Source of the DNA: Desulfobacula sp.
Lineage (GTDB): Bacteria > Desulfobacterota > Desulfobacteria > Desulfobacterales > Desulfobacteraceae
Direction of reading: 5' to 3'
Length of the DNA: 6,509 nt
NCBI GenBank assembly: GCA_029940245.1
Contig: JAOZRF010000162.1
Span: 1-6,509, forward strand
The position numbers and the translations under genes were made by a program. Position 1 is the stretch's first letter, and every line of letters starts with the position of its first letter. Positions 1-6,293 of the stretch are shown here, piece after piece. The notes under the pieces were generated by a model. It was not told where the DNA came from. It did not search any database and saw only the letters and a program-made list of their open reading frames with translations.

Positions 1-971
1 TCAAATAATGCATTAATAAAAAGTATTGGATCAAATTCCTGAAGATCTTCAATCTGTTCTCCCACTCCAATATAGGTTATCGGAAGTTTCATGGTGCTTG
101 CAATGGCTGCAACAATACCGCCTTTGGCAGTCCCGTCAAGTTTTGTAAGTGCGATCTGGGTGATCTCAACGGCTTCATTAAACAGGTTTGCCTGGGAAAT
201 GGCATTTTGACCGCAGGTTGCATCCAATACCATGAGAACGTCGTGGGGCGCACCCGGCAGTTTTTTATTAATGGATCGCTTTATTTTTTTAAGTTCTTCC
301 ATGAGATTTTTTTGCGTGTGAAGCCTGCCTGCCGTATCAATTAATACAATGTCAATGTCACGGGCAAGAGCCGCTTCAACAGAATCATAGGCAACGGCTG
401 CAGGATCAGCCCCTTCTTTATGTTTGACAATGGAAGCACTGGATCGATTTGCCCAGATTTCGACCTGCTCAATTGCCGCGGCTCTGAAGGTGTCTGCTGC
501 AGCAATGAGAACTTTTTTCCCCTGGGAGGTATATTTCATGGCAAGTTTACCCAGAGTCGTGGTTTTGCCGGTTCCATTGACACCCACAACCATTATGACA
601 TGGGGTTTTGTTATGGGCTGCTCATTTGGGGCATTAAAATTGTCTGTTCTTGAATTGTCTGGGAACAATCCGATTAATTCCTCTTTTAAAACCTGCTTGA
701 GTTGATCTGAACTGGACAGCTTTCTGGCTTTTTCCTTTATTTTTTTCATCATTTCCATGGTTACATTAATGCCCAGATCAGATGAAATCAATACTTCCTC
801 CAATTCTTCAAAAAGATCTTCATCAATCGTCTTGCCTGAACCAAAAAGGTCATTGATGTCTGTGGTTAATACTTTCCTTGTTTTTAACAATCCGGTTTTC
901 AGCCTTGAAAAGATTTTGCCGCCTTGTTCTTTTTGTTCCTGACTCTTTTTTTTAAATAAATTAAACCCCAA
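1..971 (-). CDS. ftsY: Signal recognition particle receptor FtsY (3' end cut at window edge)
   Basis: FtsY is the SRP-family GTPase at the inner membrane that docks ribosome-SRP complexes and hands nascent membrane proteins to the Sec translocon. Counting from the TTG at 971, 323 codons are visible. The N domain includes LEEVLISSDLG. The G domain has the P-loop GVNGTGKTTT at residues 130-139, DTFRAAA from 160, DTAGR at 212-216, DATCGQNA at 250-257 and TKLDG at 276-280. The last visible residues, FDPILFINALF, resemble a normal FtsY C-terminus, so only one or a few residues plus the stop lie outside. There is no long acidic A domain, only a short Lys/Gln-rich lead. The TTG start is preferred because AAGGAG sits 9 nt upstream and it gives MGFNLFKKK, typical of short FtsY N-termini. 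An in-frame ATG at 1016 would add 15 residues but has no clear ribosome binding site. Family assignment is very secure; the start is less so. Confidence 0.95.
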   Translation of the reverse strand, partial: MGFNLFKKKSQEQKEQGGKIFSRLKTGLLKTRKVLTTDINDLFGSGKTIDEDLFEELEEVLISSDLGINVTMEMMKKIKEKARKLSSSDQLKQVLKEELIGLFPDNSRTDNFNAPNEQPITKPHVIMVVGVNGTGKTTTLGKLAMKYTSQGKKVLIAAADTFRAAAIEQVEIWANRSSASIVKHKEGADPAAVAYDSVEAALARDIDIVLIDTAGRLHTQKNLMEELKKIKRSINKKLPGAPHDVLMVLDATCGQNAISQANLFNEAVEITQIALTKLDGTAKGGIVAAIASTMKLPITYIGVGEQIEDLQEFDPILFINALF

Positions 972-980
972 TTTGATTTG

Positions 981-986
981 CTCCTT
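981..986 (-). promoter_or_regulatory. Ribosome binding site AAGGAG supporting a TTG start for ftsY
   Basis: On the minus strand AAGGAG is followed by 9 nt (CAAATCAAA) and then TTG at 971-969. The upstream ATG at 1016 is preceded only by an A-run and CCAATTC, without a Shine-Dalgarno match, and an in-frame stop lies at 1047-1049. The motif falls inside the reading frame if the ATG is used, so it could be chance, but its match and spacing favour TTG. Confidence 0.6.
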
Positions 987-1016
987 AAATTTAGTTTTGT
1001 TGATGATCTTTACCAT

Positions 1017-1094
1017 TTTTTTTGAATTGGAATCAAGGACTGCTGCTTAAAATTTGAACAAAAGATTGACTCAAAGTCAAATTTATCATAGGTA
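1017..1094. promoter_or_regulatory. Divergent ftsY / transporter promoter region with TTGACT palindrome
   Basis: The two divergent genes are fewer than 180 nt apart, so both promoters should lie here. The sequence TTGACT-CAA-AGTCAA at 1066-1080 is a 6-bp inverted repeat that presents a -35-like TTGACT on each strand. On the minus strand, TTGACT (1080-1075) is followed after 17 nt by TCAAAT (1057-1052), a 4/6 match to a -10 box. On the plus strand the best -10-like hexamer is TATCAT at 1084-1089, but its distance from TTGACT is only 12 nt. The palindrome may therefore be an operator or activator site rather than a -35. These are consensus matches by eye; no start site is proven. Confidence 0.35.
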
Positions 1095-1129
1095 GTGTCT
1101 GACCGAAAACCTCGTTCAGGCACGGTTTT
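1095..1129 (+). other. Potential hairpin(s) in the 5' leader of the transporter gene
   Basis: GTGTCTGA at 1095-1102 can pair with TCAGGCAC at 1116-1123, an 8-bp stem with one U-G wobble and a 13-nt loop. A second inverted repeat, AAAACC at 1106-1111 with GGTTTT at 1124-1129, uses the loop of the first and the bases just after it. The two could compete. The stems lie 22-28 nt before the transporter ATG and would be in its mRNA leader if transcription starts upstream. Whether this is an RNA control element, a protein site or part of a dispersed repeat cannot be told from one copy. Confidence 0.35.
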
Positions 1130-1150
1130 AAGTTTGGGGGAAAAAGGGGT

Positions 1151-2122
1151 ATGGTACAAAAAATTAAAAAACAATGGTTTTTAGTCAGTCTTGTCCTTGT
1201 TTTTCTAGCTGTTATGATTGATTCATCCAATAGCCTGTTAAAAATCGGACTTGTTTTAAAAGGAAACTACGGTCCGGAAATAATGATATTTTTAATATTT
1301 ATTATTTCCGGCCTTTTGATAGAAATTGATCAGATACAAGCCGGAATCAGGGATGTTAAATCAACGGTTTTAGCATTGACTATCATTCTTGTTATTGCTC
1401 CAATAGCTGCCGGGTTGCTTTGCCTTCTTCCTCTTGAAACCGGGGTGATCCTTGGCCTTTTTATCGTGGCTGTAATGCCGACGACCCTGTCTTCCGGGAT
1501 TGTTATGACGGGAGCGGCCGGGGGTAATATGGCCCATGCACTTTTCATAACGATTCTGTCGAATTTTATTGCCATCTTTTCCATTCCTGTCATACTTTCC
1601 ATTCTTTTGTTATCTCTTGATCAGCAAAAGATTCTGGTGATTGCCCGGGGTGCTATTATTATAAAATTGATTTTTCTGGTTCTTTTCCCTTTGATGATCG
1701 GGATAGTGGCAAAGGCAAGGATTTTTAAGCCGGGTCAATTGGGTAAATTCAAATTCCAGATCCTGAACCAGTGGATGATCATTGGTATTGTTTTTATTTC
1801 TGTTTCCGGGACAAAACAGGTGATTTTAGGCAGTGGTCTGACTTTTTTTTATATATTGGCTCTTGTGAGTTGTTTTCATTTAATGCTTTTGGGCTGTTCT
1901 TTTTTGCTGGTAAGATTTTTCAGGGTGGAAAAAGGCCGTTATGAGAGTATTATTTTTATGGGATCACAAAAAACTTTGGCCTTAGCTGTAATGATACAGG
2001 TGACTTACTTCAGCGAATTTGGTACAGCACTGCTTGTCTGTGTCATTCACCATATCGTTCATTTGATGATGGACGGATATTTGAGTACAAAAATGCATCA
2101 AGGTTTTTTAATCAAAAAATAG
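1151..2122 (+). CDS. Bile acid:sodium symporter (SBF-like/BASS superfamily) membrane transporter
   Basis: A 323-residue, very hydrophobic inner-membrane protein. About ten membrane segments can be seen, roughly at residues 8-24, 43-60, 72-92, 97-112, 128-155, 163-187, 206-222, 229-255, 266-284 and 289-308. The family signature is the stretch MPTTLSSGIVMTGAAGGN at 109-126, followed by a polar-hydrophobic helix containing LSN. It matches the unwound crossover region that binds Na+ and substrate in BASS proteins. GSQKTLALAV at 271-280 is the matching motif of the second repeat. Both fit the SBF-like branch (PF13593 type) better than arsenite exporter ACR3. BASS members carry bile acids, pyruvate, pantoate or other organic anions, so the substrate here is unknown. 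ATG at 1151 is the only start downstream of the in-frame stop at 1100-1102 that keeps the first helix. The ribosome binding site is unusual: GGGGGAAAAAGGGG ends 1 nt before the ATG. The phosphofructokinase gene follows after 21 nt. Confidence 0.85.
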   Translation: MVQKIKKQWFLVSLVLVFLAVMIDSSNSLLKIGLVLKGNYGPEIMIFLIFIISGLLIEIDQIQAGIRDVKSTVLALTIILVIAPIAAGLLCLLPLETGVILGLFIVAVMPTTLSSGIVMTGAAGGNMAHALFITILSNFIAIFSIPVILSILLLSLDQQKILVIARGAIIIKLIFLVLFPLMIGIVAKARIFKPGQLGKFKFQILNQWMIIGIVFISVSGTKQVILGSGLTFFYILALVSCFHLMLLGCSFLLVRFFRVEKGRYESIIFMGSQKTLALAVMIQVTYFSEFGTALLVCVIHHIVHLMMDGYLSTKMHQGFLIKK

Positions 2123-2133
2123 AAAATATGAAC

Positions 2134-2138
2134 AGGAG
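2134..2138 (+). promoter_or_regulatory. Ribosome binding site AGGAG fixing the phosphofructokinase start
   Basis: AGGAG is followed by 5 nt (TGAAT) and ATG at 2144. An in-frame GTG at 2138 begins inside this Shine-Dalgarno sequence and would add only two residues. The ATG is therefore the better start. The site lies in the 21-nt gap after the transporter stop, consistent with one transcript for both genes. Confidence 0.75.
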
Positions 2139-2143
2139 TGAAT

Positions 2144-4228
2144 ATGGAGCCTTTGAATTTTGCATCTCTTGAATTTTTATTGAATCATCCTGAAACAAGT
2201 CATGTGACTTCGGATGTAAATGCTGAAACCATTGAAAGGCGGTCATTTTCTCCAAAGAAAATTAAGATTTTTGCTTCAAAGTATACAGATATCAAAGAGT
2301 GTCCTGAATATAAATTAAGCAATACCAGGGAAGCCGCAAAAATGCTTCCGGATGTTATTAATAATACTGTTCAAAGGATTATTTTCAGGCATGAAATAAG
2401 TCAAAAAGCCAAACAGGCATTTAAGATGCCTCGGAATATCGGTGTGCTTTTTTCAGGAGGTCCTGCGCCTGGCGGACACAATGTGATTGCAGGGCTTTAT
2501 GATGAACTTAAAAAGTATAATTCAGAATCTAAATTGATTGGATTTCTTTCAGGACCTGACGGTTTGCTTGAATCAAAATATGTTGAAATTACCAAAAGCC
2601 TTGTGGATGCATATCGGAATATGGGTGGATTTTCCATGATCAAGACCGGGAGAACAAAAATCGATTCTAAAAATAAAATGGATTCAGCATTAAAAACCTG
2701 CAAAGAACTTGGACTTGAGGCCCTGGTTGTGATCGGAGGAGATGATTCAAATACAAATGCGGTCTTTCTTGCTCAGCAATTTAAAAGTGCTGGTATCAAG
2801 GTCATTGGAGTTCCCAAAACCATTGATGGAGATTTGCAGATAAAAACGGATGACCAGGAAACACTTTGCGCCATATCCTTTGGATTTCATACTGCAGCAA
2901 GGGCATTTTCACAAAATATCAGTAACCTGACAACGGATGCCGGTTCAGACATTAAATACTGGCATGTCTGTAAAGTAATGGGGAGAGTTGCAAGTCACCT
3001 GACATTGGAATGTGCTTTTCAAACCCATGCCAATCTTTCTTTTGTTGGTGAAGAGCTGGCCGATTATACGGATCATCAGAGAATTGAAAAAGCCCAAAAA
3101 GAAGGGATGATTGATTATACTGCCTATGGCATGACATTACGTCATTGGTCCAGATTAATATGTGATACCATTGTTCGAAGAGCTGCATGCGGGAAAAATT
3201 TTGGCGTAATGATCATTCCGGAAGGTATTCTTGAGTTTATAAATGAAATCCAGGTATTTATTATTAAATTGAATACTATTATTGCGGATTATAATCATAT
3301 TCACGACATTGATTTTCACACCTCATTTCCCACATTAAATGCCAAACTTGAATACTTAAGGCGACTGACCCGGGTGTTGGGAGAAAAAAATAAGTTTTCA
3401 ATCTGGAATTTAAGGGATGATGATTTATTCAGTCAGCTGCCATCATTTTTTCAAACAGGCCTGCTCATGGAAAGAGATACCCATGGCAATTTTCAATTTT
3501 CCCAGGTCAAAACTGAAGAAATTATCATGGATATGGTAAAAGAATATCTAAACATTTTAAAGGAACAGGGAAAATACAAAATTGGTATTGAACGATCTTA
3601 TTACATGTCAATTATGAAGACGTCTAAATTTATTCCAGAAAAAATTGCAAAAATCATATTTAAAAATCCTGAAGATAAATATCTGTTAATTAAAGAATCC
3701 ATTATTTCCCTGAAAACATTGAAACAGGTATTAATCAATAATGAGGTAATAAGCTCAGATGAAGATGTGCCTGAACCTATTGTCCGGATATTTAAAAAAT
3801 CTGATCCCGAATTTAAAACACAGACCCATTTTTATGGTTATGATGGCCGGGGGTCTGATCCAACATATTTTGACTGTAATTATTCCTACAACCTTGGTAT
3901 TACAGCATTCCACCTCATTGCAAATGGGGCAACAGGACAAATGGCTGCGATTAAAAATCTTGAGAAAAAATTTGATAAGTGGGAGCCCATTGGTATTCCC
4001 ATTGCAAAATTGATGCGCCTTGAGGAAAGAAAAGGAAAACTGGAACTTGTGATTGAAAAAAGTCTCATTGATTTAGATTCAAATGCCTTTAGAATTTTTA
4101 AAGCCTTAAGGGAAGAATGGATGGCGGCTAGCGAGAACCCGGATCGATACAGACGTCCAGGGCCGGTGCGGTTTGCGGGAATTACAGAGGAAGACAGGCC
4201 TATTACGCTGCTGCTTAATTCGATTTAA
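2144..4228 (+). CDS. Pyrophosphate-fructose 6-phosphate 1-phosphotransferase, long (plant PFP-like) type
   Basis: A 694-residue cytoplasmic enzyme that reversibly phosphorylates fructose 6-phosphate to fructose 1,6-bisphosphate using PPi instead of ATP. It can serve glycolysis or gluconeogenesis. Motifs in order: GGPAPGGHN 105-113, GGDDSNTNA 198-206, PKTIDGD 224-230, MGR 279-281, HLTLECAFQTH, IPEG 358-361, LLMERDTHGN 440-449, HFYGYDGRG 562-570, and near the C-terminus LREEW and RPGPVRF. D201 and K225 stand where ATP-dependent enzymes have two glycines, the accepted mark of PPi specificity; D228 is the catalytic base. The motif set matches the plant PFP catalytic-subunit class, usually about 550-570 residues. 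The extra length comes mainly from an insertion at about 482-560 and a smaller one at about 306-338. Start chosen at 2144 from the AGGAG. It is probably co-transcribed with the upstream transporter. Its TAA interlocks with the stop of the convergent ahbD. PPi dependence is inferred from residues, not tested. Confidence 0.92.
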   Translation: MEPLNFASLEFLLNHPETSHVTSDVNAETIERRSFSPKKIKIFASKYTDIKECPEYKLSNTREAAKMLPDVINNTVQRIIFRHEISQKAKQAFKMPRNIGVLFSGGPAPGGHNVIAGLYDELKKYNSESKLIGFLSGPDGLLESKYVEITKSLVDAYRNMGGFSMIKTGRTKIDSKNKMDSALKTCKELGLEALVVIGGDDSNTNAVFLAQQFKSAGIKVIGVPKTIDGDLQIKTDDQETLCAISFGFHTAARAFSQNISNLTTDAGSDIKYWHVCKVMGRVASHLTLECAFQTHANLSFVGEELADYTDHQRIEKAQKEGMIDYTAYGMTLRHWSRLICDTIVRRAACGKNFGVMIIPEGILEFINEIQVFIIKLNTIIADYNHIHDIDFHTSFPTLNAKLEYLRRLTRVLGEKNKFSIWNLRDDDLFSQLPSFFQTGLLMERDTHGNFQFSQVKTEEIIMDMVKEYLNILKEQGKYKIGIERSYYMSIMKTSKFIPEKIAKIIFKNPEDKYLLIKESIISLKTLKQVLINNEVISSDEDVPEPIVRIFKKSDPEFKTQTHFYGYDGRGSDPTYFDCNYSYNLGITAFHLIANGATGQMAAIKNLEKKFDKWEPIGIPIAKLMRLEERKGKLELVIEKSLIDLDSNAFRIFKALREEWMAASENPDRYRRPGPVRFAGITEEDRPITLLLNSI

Positions 4229-4243
4229 GATTTTATTTTTTTT
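4214..4243 (+). terminator. Weak candidate Rho-independent terminator after the phosphofructokinase
   Basis: CTTAA (4214-4218) and TTAAG (4225-4229) can form a 5-bp stem around a 6-nt loop, followed by ATTTTATTTTTTTT at 4230-4243. The T-tract is good but the stem is short and AT-only except for one pair, and it overlaps the stop codon. The T-tract also encodes the Lys-rich C-terminus of ahbD on the other strand, which could explain it. No stronger hairpin is visible nearby. Confidence 0.25.
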
Positions 4244-5322
4244 GGTTGATATGAACACAATGGTTCCTGGGCCTGATAATTGCCCGTGGCCTCATAGGCC
4301 CGGGCTCGGCACCCACCGCAAACTTTTTTAAATTCACAGATGCCGCATTTTCCTTCAAGATTATTAAAATCCCTGAGTTTGTTAAAGACCTGGGAATTTT
4401 CCCAGACATCTTTAAAGGTCTGTCTGGTAATGTCGCCGCATTCCACATCAAGGAAACCGCATGTCTGCACCCTTCCCACATGGGAAATGAAACAAAATCC
4501 CGTTCCGGCAAGGCACCCTCTTGTGACAGCATCCAGGCCATGGGATTCAAAGCTTACTTTTTTGCCTTCTTCTTTGGCCCGCTGGCGTAATATCCTATAA
4601 TAGTGCGGTGCACAGGTCGCCTTGAGTTGCAGAGTGGTTTTTTGACCTTGATCATAAAACCAGTTTAAGGTTTCTTCATACTCTCCGGCATTGATTTCGC
4701 TGTCCACAATATATTTTCCCCGGCCTGTGGGAACAAGAAGAAAAATATGATGGGCCACTGCCCCTAAATTTTCCGCCAGCTCTAAAATTTTAGGTATCTG
4801 ATCCAGATTGGTTTTTGTTATAACGGTGTTTATTTGAAATTCAATACCAGCCTGTTTGGCAATTTTAATGCCCTGGATGGATTTTTCAAAGGCATTTTTT
4901 ATTCCCCTGAAAGTGTCATGGGTTTCAGGTGTTGAACCATCCAGACTGACGCTTATTCTTTTTATGCCTGAGTCTTTTATTTTCTGAGCATTTTCCCGGG
5001 TGATCAAGGTCCCATTGGGTGCCATCACCATGCGAAGTCCTAATTTTGTTCCATAAGCTGCAATATCAAAAATATCATCCCTTAAAAGTGGTTCTCCTCC
5101 TGTGAGGATAATAATGGGATTTCCAACTTCTTTGATCTGTTCCAATAATTTAAAAGAGGCTTTGGTGTTCAATTCATTTTCATAGGGATGATTTTGGGCT
5201 AGTGCCCGGCAATGCTTGCAGGCAAGGTTGCATCTTCTTGTGGTTTCCCACGCGACCAGGCGAAGGGTATGGCCTGCGGGGTTTGTATTCTGTCCATCCC
5301 GGCCGGAAGGATGCTTCATCAT
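4225..5322 (-). CDS. ahbD: Haem b synthase AhbD (radical SAM, Fe-coproporphyrin III decarboxylase)
   Basis: A 365-residue radical SAM protein. AhbD performs the last step of siroheme-dependent haem synthesis, oxidative decarboxylation of two propionates of Fe-coproporphyrin III to vinyls, giving haem b. The core cluster motif is CNLACKHC (C31, C35, C38), in the AhbD-like context LRLVAWETTRRCN. GGEP follows at 75-78 and SVSLDGS at 124-130. A C-terminal SPASM-like region carries a second cluster: C270-x12-G-x4-C288, then C326-x2-C329-x5-C335-x2-C338 and C356, within CGICEFKKVCGGCRARAYEA. The start ATG at 5322 overlaps the hemB stop (ATGA) and has AAGGGAG 8 nt upstream; the second codon is also ATG but is less well spaced. 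Placement behind hemB, with ahbC upstream, strongly supports AhbD over a generic SPASM or peptide-modifying enzyme. It is the last visible gene of the cluster. Cofactor and substrate are inferred from family and context. Confidence 0.9.
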   Translation of the reverse strand: MMKHPSGRDGQNTNPAGHTLRLVAWETTRRCNLACKHCRALAQNHPYENELNTKASFKLLEQIKEVGNPIIILTGGEPLLRDDIFDIAAYGTKLGLRMVMAPNGTLITRENAQKIKDSGIKRISVSLDGSTPETHDTFRGIKNAFEKSIQGIKIAKQAGIEFQINTVITKTNLDQIPKILELAENLGAVAHHIFLLVPTGRGKYIVDSEINAGEYEETLNWFYDQGQKTTLQLKATCAPHYYRILRQRAKEEGKKVSFESHGLDAVTRGCLAGTGFCFISHVGRVQTCGFLDVECGDITRQTFKDVWENSQVFNKLRDFNNLEGKCGICEFKKVCGGCRARAYEATGNYQAQEPLCSYQPKKIKS

Positions 5323-6293
5323 TTGTTCAACTCCCTTGCAACTTCAATTGCAGAATAGGTCAGGATTAAATCTGCTCCAGCACGTTTTATGGATAAAAGG
5401 GTTTCCATAACAAGATCTTTTGCATTGACCCAGCCCATGAGTTCTCCGGCTTTTATTATTGAATACTCTCCACTGACATTATATGCCGCAATGGGAAGGT
5501 CGATTTCCTGTTTCAATCGATAAATAATATCAAGATAGGAAAGAGCCGGTTTTACCATAATAATATCCGCACCTTCCTCAATATCCATTGTGGCTTCCCT
5601 GATGGCTTCAGTGGAATTGGCAGGATCCATCTGATAGGTTTTCCGGTCACCAAATTGCGGGGCTGAGTCGGCAGCCTGTCGGAATGGGCCGTAAAATGCC
5701 GAACTGTATTTGACGGCATAGGACATTATGGGAATGTGGGAAAACCCTTCCTCATCAAGTGTCTGTCTGATTTCACCGATTCTGCCGTCCATCATATCTG
5801 ACGGAGCCACCATATCTGCACCGGCCCTGACATGTGAAAGCGCAGTTTTTGCAAGAAGCTCAAGGGATGCATCATTTTCAATAATACCGTTTTCAACAAC
5901 TCCGCAATGACCATGATCAGTATAGGCGCAAAGACAGACATCCGTAATAATCGAAATATCCGGCACTTTTTCTTTTACCTCCTGGACGGTTTTTTGAACA
6001 ATGGCATCAGATGCATAGGCCCTTGTTGCCAAGGGATCTTTTTTATCCGGGATACCAAATAAAATAATGGCTGGAATACCAGCATCGCAAGCCTCTTTTG
6101 CTTTTTTGACAACATTGTTGCTTGAGAGTTGAAAATGACCCGGCATGGATTCAATGGGTTTTTTGACATCTTTCCCCTCAACGGCAAATAAAGGAAGGAT
6201 CAGATCATCACGGGAAAGTTTTGTTTCCCTGATCATTCTTCTAAAATTTTCACTGGCCCTTAATCTTCGTCCCCGGTAGTCTGGAAAAAGCAT
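5319..6293 (-). CDS. hemB: Porphobilinogen synthase (delta-aminolevulinic acid dehydratase)
   Basis: A 324-residue cytoplasmic enzyme, normal family length, that condenses two 5-aminolevulinate molecules into porphobilinogen, the common precursor of siroheme, haem and cobalamin. The two Schiff-base lysines are K195 in SYAVKYSSAFYGPFR and K248 in MVKPA. The metal site DVCLCAYTDHGHCG carries C120, C122 and C130, so this is the zinc-dependent type rather than the Asp-rich magnesium type. QAADSAPQFGDRKTYQMDPAN at about 206-226 and TEAIREA at 228-234 are also typical. The ATG at 6293 has AAGGAG 8 nt upstream and shares its A with the TAA of ahbC (TAATG). The TGA overlaps the ahbD start by 4 nt. 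Tight coupling on both sides indicates one haem operon transcribed leftward from beyond the window. Identification is essentially certain. Confidence 0.98.
   Translation of the reverse strand: MLFPDYRGRRLRASENFRRMIRETKLSRDDLILPLFAVEGKDVKKPIESMPGHFQLSSNNVVKKAKEACDAGIPAIILFGIPDKKDPLATRAYASDAIVQKTVQEVKEKVPDISIITDVCLCAYTDHGHCGVVENGIIENDASLELLAKTALSHVRAGADMVAPSDMMDGRIGEIRQTLDEEGFSHIPIMSYAVKYSSAFYGPFRQAADSAPQFGDRKTYQMDPANSTEAIREATMDIEEGADIIMVKPALSYLDIIYRLKQEIDLPIAAYNVSGEYSIIKAGELMGWVNAKDLVMETLLSIKRAGADLILTYSAIEVARELNK
5331..5337 (-). promoter_or_regulatory. Ribosome binding site AAGGGAG of ahbD inside the hemB tail
   Basis: AAGGGAG lies in the last hemB codons, 8 nt upstream of ATG 5322-5320. The spacing favours the first of two tandem ATG codons. 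Together with the 4-nt ATGA overlap it indicates translational coupling of hemB and ahbD. Confidence 0.7.

Noticed and set aside
945..956. Slippery TTT plus A8-G run near the ftsY N-terminus as a programmed frameshift
   Set aside because: The frame runs intact through the run as Phe-Lys-Lys-Lys and into a normal FtsY. No alternative product or stimulatory structure is apparent.
1095..1129. H-type RNA pseudoknot from the two overlapping inverted repeats
   Set aside because: There is no linker between the 3' arms of the two stems, so a full 8-bp plus 6-bp pseudoknot is sterically unlikely. Competing hairpins are more reasonable.
1118..1134. Possible sigma-54 promoter (GGCACG as a -24 element) before the transporter
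   Set aside because: At the required distance the -12 element reads TAAG instead of TTGC and lacks the GC dinucleotide.
1033..1230. Minus-strand open frame across the intergenic region and the transporter start
   Set aside because: It has no ribosome binding site or recognisable motif and is antisense to the first membrane helix of the transporter.
1151..2122. Arsenite exporter (ACR3/ArsB) as the identity of the transporter
   Set aside because: The crossover motif with SSGIVMTGAAGGN fits the SBF-like bile acid symporter branch, and no ars genes are nearby.
2952..3188. Antisense open frame on the minus strand within the phosphofructokinase gene
   Set aside because: It lies opposite a strongly conserved coding region (MGR...HLTLECAFQTH), has no recognisable motif, and is explained as a shadow.
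3759..4013. Plus-strand open frame in another phase inside the phosphofructokinase gene
   Set aside because: The main frame carries the conserved HFYGYDGRG and C-terminal motifs here. The alternative has no family features.
4225..5322. Radical SAM peptide-modifying (RiPP maturase) system
   Set aside because: The SPASM-like tail could suggest it, but no precursor peptide gene is visible. The AhbD-type N-terminal context and the hemB/ahbC coupling explain the gene.
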